Assembly (NCBI GenBank): GCA_903823545.1
Contig: CAIJTL010000947.1
Span: forward strand, 1-10,503
From: an uncultured Planctomycetaceae bacterium
Lineage (GTDB): Bacteria > Planctomycetota > Planctomycetia > Planctomycetales > Planctomycetaceae
Reading direction: 5' to 3'
DNA length: 10,503 bases
This document shows positions 7,670 to 10,503 of the stretch, piece by piece (the stretch's first letter is position 1; each line of letters opens with the position of its first letter). Below the pieces are notes generated by a model. It did not search any database. It had not been told where the DNA came from and was given only the letters and a program-made list of their open reading frames with translations. The position numbers and the translations under genes are program-made.

Positions 7670-7695
7670 GACCCCGGCATCAGTGACGTTAGTAT
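7668..7695 (+). promoter_or_regulatory. Predicted sigma70-type promoter
   Basis: TTGACC (7668-7673), a 16-base spacer, then TAGTAT (7690-7695). Each box differs from consensus by one or two bases. It would drive the small ORF at 7788 and possibly rny, with a start of transcription near 7702 and therefore a leader of about 530 bases for rny if the small ORF is not a gene. Confidence 0.45.
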
Positions 7696-7787
7696 GGCCC
7701 CGCCGACGGACAGGCAATAGCTTGGCTCCGTCACTTTCAACAACTCACAAACCACTGGCTCAACCAGCCGATGGGGCAGAGTTGCAC

Positions 7788-8153
7788 ATGGATCAGCGTC
7801 ATATCTCAACTGATCCGCGTGTCATTCAACGGTCATTCGCAGGTGTCATCGTGGATTTCATTGCCGACGGGACGTTGCTGGCTGTGGTCGCGGGAGTACT
7901 GTGTTGCCTGTTTGGCATCGGGGTTTTGGCCCTGAAGCAGGTGGTTCAGAAGCTCTCCGAATTCGGCATCAATGTCTGGTCACCGTCTGAGCTGTCAGAG
8001 ATGACGGACGGGAATTGCTCGCGACCGGGAGGATTGATTCTTGCTCCCGCGCGGTCCCCTGTTCGAGTCGCACCGCCTGGTGATTGCTCAGAGCTGCGAA
8101 GTGCTTCCCAACGCCGAGGTTCTCTCGGAAGTTGGCAGTCCGATAACTGTTGA
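7788..8153 (+). CDS. Possible small membrane protein upstream of rny
   Basis: 121 residues from the ATG at 7788, chosen because it lies just downstream of the predicted promoter; the frame itself stays open back into tilS on the other strand. One long hydrophobic stretch (about 17-49, including LAVVAGVLCCLFGIGVLALK) predicts a single membrane helix, followed by an amphipathic QVVQKLSEFG and a Pro/Ser/Arg-rich, low-order tail. I do not recognise the family. The tail's composition looks less protein-like than the first 65 residues, and the ribosome binding site is poor, so the gene could be spurious or the tail could be frame noise. It ends 81 bases before rny on the same strand, and both products would be membrane-anchored at one helix, so a link with RNase Y is conceivable but unproven. 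Confidence 0.4.
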   Translation: MDQRHISTDPRVIQRSFAGVIVDFIADGTLLAVVAGVLCCLFGIGVLALKQVVQKLSEFGINVWSPSELSEMTDGNCSRPGGLILAPARSPVRVAPPGDCSELRSASQRRGSLGSWQSDNC

Positions 8154-8234
8154 TCGCCCCGTCGTTTGCCGTCATTTGTGACGGTTGCTGATTTGAGTCC
8201 GTGGTTCGCAGACAACAGATAAGGTTGCGAACCG

Positions 8235-9776
8235 ATGGATTATGCTGCCGTAGGGTTGGTCGCGCTGGTGCTCGGCGGGGCCGCTGGTTTCTTTTTTGAA
8301 CGAGTTCGACGCGGAGCCGCCTATCAAGATCGCGACGCGATCATTGCTCAAGCACAACGCGAAGCTGACAACGTCAAACGGACCGAAGAGATCGCTGCGA
8401 AAGAGATCGTTCTGAAACGCCGTGAGGAACTCGACCGCGAGATGAACAAGGTCCGCGACGAACTGCGCGACTTTGAGCGGCAACTCGACAAGCGCGAGAA
8501 CGGACTCAAAGAACAGCAAGATGACGTTGGCAAGAAGGAACGCTTCCTTCAGTCAAACCAAACCAAACTCGCTGAGCGGATGAAGGTCATTGAGGCTCGC
8601 GACAAAGAGCTCGAACGACTGATGCGCGACGAGCAAGAGCAACTCTACAAAATCAGCGGGTTGGACAAAGAGACGGCGAAGTCGCACTTGCTCGACCGCT
8701 TGAGCCGCGAGCTGAAGAACGAAACCGGCACGTTAATTCTCAAGCACGAAGCGGAACTTCGCGATCAATGCGAAGTCAAAGCGCGTGAAATCATCGGCAT
8801 GGCCGTGCAACGTTGTGCGAGCACTCACACGTCGGAGATGAGCGTCTCAACCGTCGATATCCCAAACGACGAAATGAAGGGACGAATTATCGGTCGCGAA
8901 GGACGCAACATCCGCGCGTTCGAGAAGATCGCTGGCGTCGATGTGATCGTTGACGACACGCCCGGCGTTGTGATCGTATCCGCGTTCGACAAAGTTCGTC
9001 GCGAAGTCGCCCGCCTTTCGTTGATCAAGCTGATTCAAGACGGCCGCATTCACCCGACTCGCATCGAAGAAGTCGTTGCCGAAACTCAAAAAGAGATGGA
9101 CGTCTTCTGCCGACGTACTGGCCAAGAAGCGTGTCAGGAAGCGGGCGTGCTTGGCCTGCACGACAAGCTCGTCGATTTGATGGGACGCCTGCATTTCCGC
9201 ACGAGCTACAGCCAAAACGTGCTGCGGCACTCGATCGAAGTCTGTCATCTCACTGGCTTGATTGCCGAGCAGTTTGGACTCGATGGGACACTCGCTCGCC
9301 GTTGTGGTTTCTTGCACGACATCGGCAAGGCTGCTGACCATGAAATGGAAGGTGGACACCCCGCTGTCGGTGCCGAATTGCTCAAGCGATACGGTGAAGG
9401 CCCAGAGGTTGTTCACGCGGCACTCGGTCATCACGACGATATTCGCCCGGAATACATCTACACTGTTTTAGTGGCCGCTGCAGACGCAGTTTCAGCATCT
9501 CGGCCAGGTGCTCGACGCGAAAGTCTCGACCGCTACATCAAGCGGTTGGAAGAACTCGAAGCGGTCGCCTGCGGATTCCCCGGCGTCGATCAAGCGTTCG
9601 CCGTGCAAGCGGGTCGCGAAGTGCGAATCATCGTCGATTCCGGTCGAGTCAACGATCGCGAAGCCGCGAAACTCGCTCGCGATATCGCCACCGCAATCGA
9701 ACAAGCACTGACCTACCCCGGCGAAATCCGAGTCACAGTACTCCGCGAAACAAAAGCAATTGAGATCGCTCGTTAA
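8235..9776 (+). CDS. rny: Ribonuclease Y
   Basis: 513 residues, close to the usual 510-520. RNase Y is a membrane-tethered endoribonuclease that starts mRNA decay and processing in bacteria that depend on it rather than on RNase E. Domains in order: N-terminal membrane helix (about 4-21), then a long charged coiled coil (about 30-180) rich in Glu/Lys/Arg. A KH RNA-binding domain (about 205-265) follows, with the GxxG-type loop [10 protein letters not shown] (216-225). The HD metal-dependent catalytic domain (about 325-420) has H332, the HD pair H361-D362 in LHDIGKA, HH (399-400) and the conserved [16 protein letters not shown] (415-430). All expected metal ligands appear present. The C-terminal region ends in [17 protein letters not shown], as in the family. 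The ATG at 8235 is preceded by AAGG about 10 bases away. Transcription may start at the promoter near 7668-7695. Confidence 0.97.
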   Translation: MDYAAVGLVALVLGGAAGFFFERVRRGAAYQDRDAIIAQAQREADNVKRTEEIAAKEIVLKRREELDREMNKVRDELRDFERQLDKRENGLKEQQDDVGKKERFLQSNQTKLAERMKVIEARDKELERLMRDEQEQLYKISGLDKETAKSHLLDRLSRELKNETGTLILKHEAELRDQCEVKAREIIGMAVQRCASTHTSEMSVSTVDIPNDEMKGRIIGREGRNIRAFEKIAGVDVIVDDTPGVVIVSAFDKVRREVARLSLIKLIQDGRIHPTRIEEVVAETQKEMDVFCRRTGQEACQEAGVLGLHDKLVDLMGRLHFRTSYSQNVLRHSIEVCHLTGLIAEQFGLDGTLARRCGFLHDIGKAADHEMEGGHPAVGAELLKRYGEGPEVVHAALGHHDDIRPEYIYTVLVAAADAVSASRPGARRESLDRYIKRLEELEAVACGFPGVDQAFAVQAGREVRIIVDSGRVNDREAAKLARDIATAIEQALTYPGEIRVTVLRETKAIEIAR

Positions 9777-9988
9777 CTTTCCCTGGGCGACTTCAAATCT
9801 AACCCAAAGTGTCAGTGTTAGAGATCAACGCGAGATTTCTCGACGCTCACAGACAAATCCAGACCACAGAAATTGAATGCGCTCTTTGAAACGTTCGGCT
9901 CGTCACGCTCCGCGTGACGAGCCGATTTGGATAACGCGCAGTTCTTTTCTGTGATCCGGATTAATAACAAAGCATTGAATCAATAGCA
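9777..9988. other. Intergenic stretch after rny
   Basis: Between the convergent rny and DUF1080 genes, 269 bases (9777-10045) hold no credible reading frame. The contents I can identify are the palindrome at 9895-9925 and the terminator at 9989-10020; the rest shows nothing recognisable. Confidence 0.5.
9895..9925. repeat. Perfect palindrome, REP-like hairpin
   Basis: CGGCTCGTCACGC (9896-9908) and GCGTGACGAGCCG (9912-9924) are exact reverse complements around the 3-base loop TCC, and a flanking T-A pair extends the arms to 14. No T-run follows on either strand, so it is not a typical intrinsic terminator, although it sits 120 bases past the rny stop and could end or stabilise that mRNA. It shares the CACGC...GCGTG core with the palindromes at 2695-2761, suggesting a related dispersed repeat. 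Confidence 0.65.
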
Positions 9989-10020
9989 CAAAAAAAGACG
10001 GCCTCAAGAGACCGTCTTCT
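9989..10020 (-). terminator. Rho-independent terminator for the DUF1080 gene
   Basis: On the minus strand the stem AAGACGG (10018-10012) pairs with CCGTCTT (10001-9995), with further inner pairing in the loop, and is followed at once by a T-run (A-run 9990-9996 on the plus strand). It begins about 25 bases after the DUF1080 stop codon. The plus-strand side has only a short TCTTCT after the stem, so it would be weak for rny. Confidence 0.85.
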
Positions 10021-10045
10021 AAGATCCTTCAAAGTTCTCGCTACG

Positions 10046-10503
10046 TTACTTCTTCTCCGCCAGATCCTTGATTCGGATGTTGCGGAACTCGATTCGAGCA
10101 CCGTGGCCGAGGAATCCGATGTAGCCCTTGTCTCGTTTGAGGCCGGGGTGATTCTGGCCGTCGGCGGTCTTCGGTGTGCTTTCTTTGTCGATGTCGGCAT
10201 CGACAATCGTTTCGCCGTTGAGGATCACTTTGACTTGGCGACCCTTCACGACGACTTCTTGAACGTTCCATTCACCCACCTTCTTTTGGTGGCCCCGTTT
10301 GCAAGCAGCGACTCCGTAGATTGAACCGTGGTATTGGTAGGGCTTCAGGTTCTTGTAGACCTCGGCCGAGTCATCAAGAATCTGCAACTCCATACCGCAG
10401 TACGCTGCATCGCAACCTTGCGGAGCACGAATTCCCAAGCCGTTGTTTGCGCCTGGTTCGAGCTTAAATTCAAAACGGAAGATGAAATCCGAGTACTCGT
10501 CCT
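10046..10503 (-). CDS. DUF1080 (3-keto-disaccharide hydrolase) protein, N-terminus beyond window
   Basis: About 151 C-terminal residues are visible; the reading frame continues past the right edge. DUF1080 domains have a concanavalin/LamG-like fold, and some members hydrolyse 3-keto-disaccharides; most planctomycetal copies are secreted and their substrates unknown. Family-typical segments are DEYSDFIFRFEFKLEPGANN then GLGIRAP near the visible start, the middle GEWNVQEVVVKGRQVKVILNG (a 'WN...V..G..v...lNG' strand pair), and the closing GYIGFLGHGARIEFRNIRIKDL. The stop is the TAA read at 10048-10046. The leader peptide and any fused domain cannot be seen. The gene converges on rny and has its own intrinsic terminator. 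The visible part fits a stand-alone DUF1080 domain with nothing fused after it. Confidence 0.92.
   Translation of the reverse strand, partial: DEYSDFIFRFEFKLEPGANNGLGIRAPQGCDAAYCGMELQILDDSAEVYKNLKPYQYHGSIYGVAACKRGHQKKVGEWNVQEVVVKGRQVKVILNGETIVDADIDKESTPKTADGQNHPGLKRDKGYIGFLGHGARIEFRNIRIKDLAEKK

Noticed and set aside
8041..8100. tRNA T-loop-like GTTCGAGTC at 8061-8069
   Set aside because: The flanking bases cannot form a 5-bp T-stem, and no acceptor or anticodon arm is nearby.
7583..8234. tmRNA, RNase P RNA or SRP RNA hidden upstream of rny
   Set aside because: I looked for their conserved cores (tRNA-like 3' end, GAGGAAAGTC-like segment, GGAAGCAGC-like loop) and found none on either strand.
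9895..9925. Intrinsic terminator of rny
   Set aside because: The hairpin is excellent, but no T-run follows it on the plus strand and it lies 120 bases after the stop; it fits a repeat better.

Overview
The window most likely comes from a planctomycete chromosome of moderate G+C. The main evidence is three protein families that are strongly expanded in Planctomycetes and lie close together: a DUF1501 protein, a DUF1549/DUF1553 protein and a DUF1080 (3-keto-disaccharide hydrolase) protein. All are exported or export-like. The genus cannot be fixed from the sequence alone.

Layout. (1) 1-1283, minus: DUF1501 protein with a Tat-like leader, cut at its C-terminus by the window edge. (2) 1577-2677 and 2783-4513, plus: a secreted propeller-like protein, then a DUF1549/DUF1553 protein. 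A nested palindrome resembling a REP doublet lies between them. These two genes diverge from the DUF1501 gene. (3) 4589-4834, minus: a small antitoxin-like gene with a good ribosome binding site but no toxin beside it. (4) 5108-6547, plus: an MFS transporter. Its stop overlaps that of (5) tilS, 6539-7582, minus, which encodes a short-form tRNA(Ile)-lysidine synthase. (6) 7583-8234: a divergent control region with a long imperfect inverted repeat and a sigma70-like promoter, then a possible small membrane-protein gene. (7) 8235-9776, plus: rny, membrane-anchored RNase Y, complete with transmembrane, coiled-coil, KH and HD regions. (8) 9777-10045: an intergenic stretch with a perfect 14-bp-arm palindrome and a clear intrinsic terminator serving the minus strand. 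(9) 10046-10503, minus: the C-terminal part of a DUF1080 protein.

How it fits together. The left third looks like a surface or periplasmic polymer-degradation or anchoring module of the planctomycetal DUF1501 / DUF1549-DUF1553 type; what it acts on is unknown. The centre and right hold housekeeping RNA genes (tilS for decoding of AUA, rny for mRNA turnover) among unrelated single genes. Strand changes are frequent and no long operon is visible. I see no rRNA, tRNA, CRISPR array, transposase or prophage genes. Nothing here is clearly a new defence or mobile system. The best leads are the REP-like palindromes, the uncharacterised small ORF and leader ahead of rny, and the orphan antitoxin-like gene.
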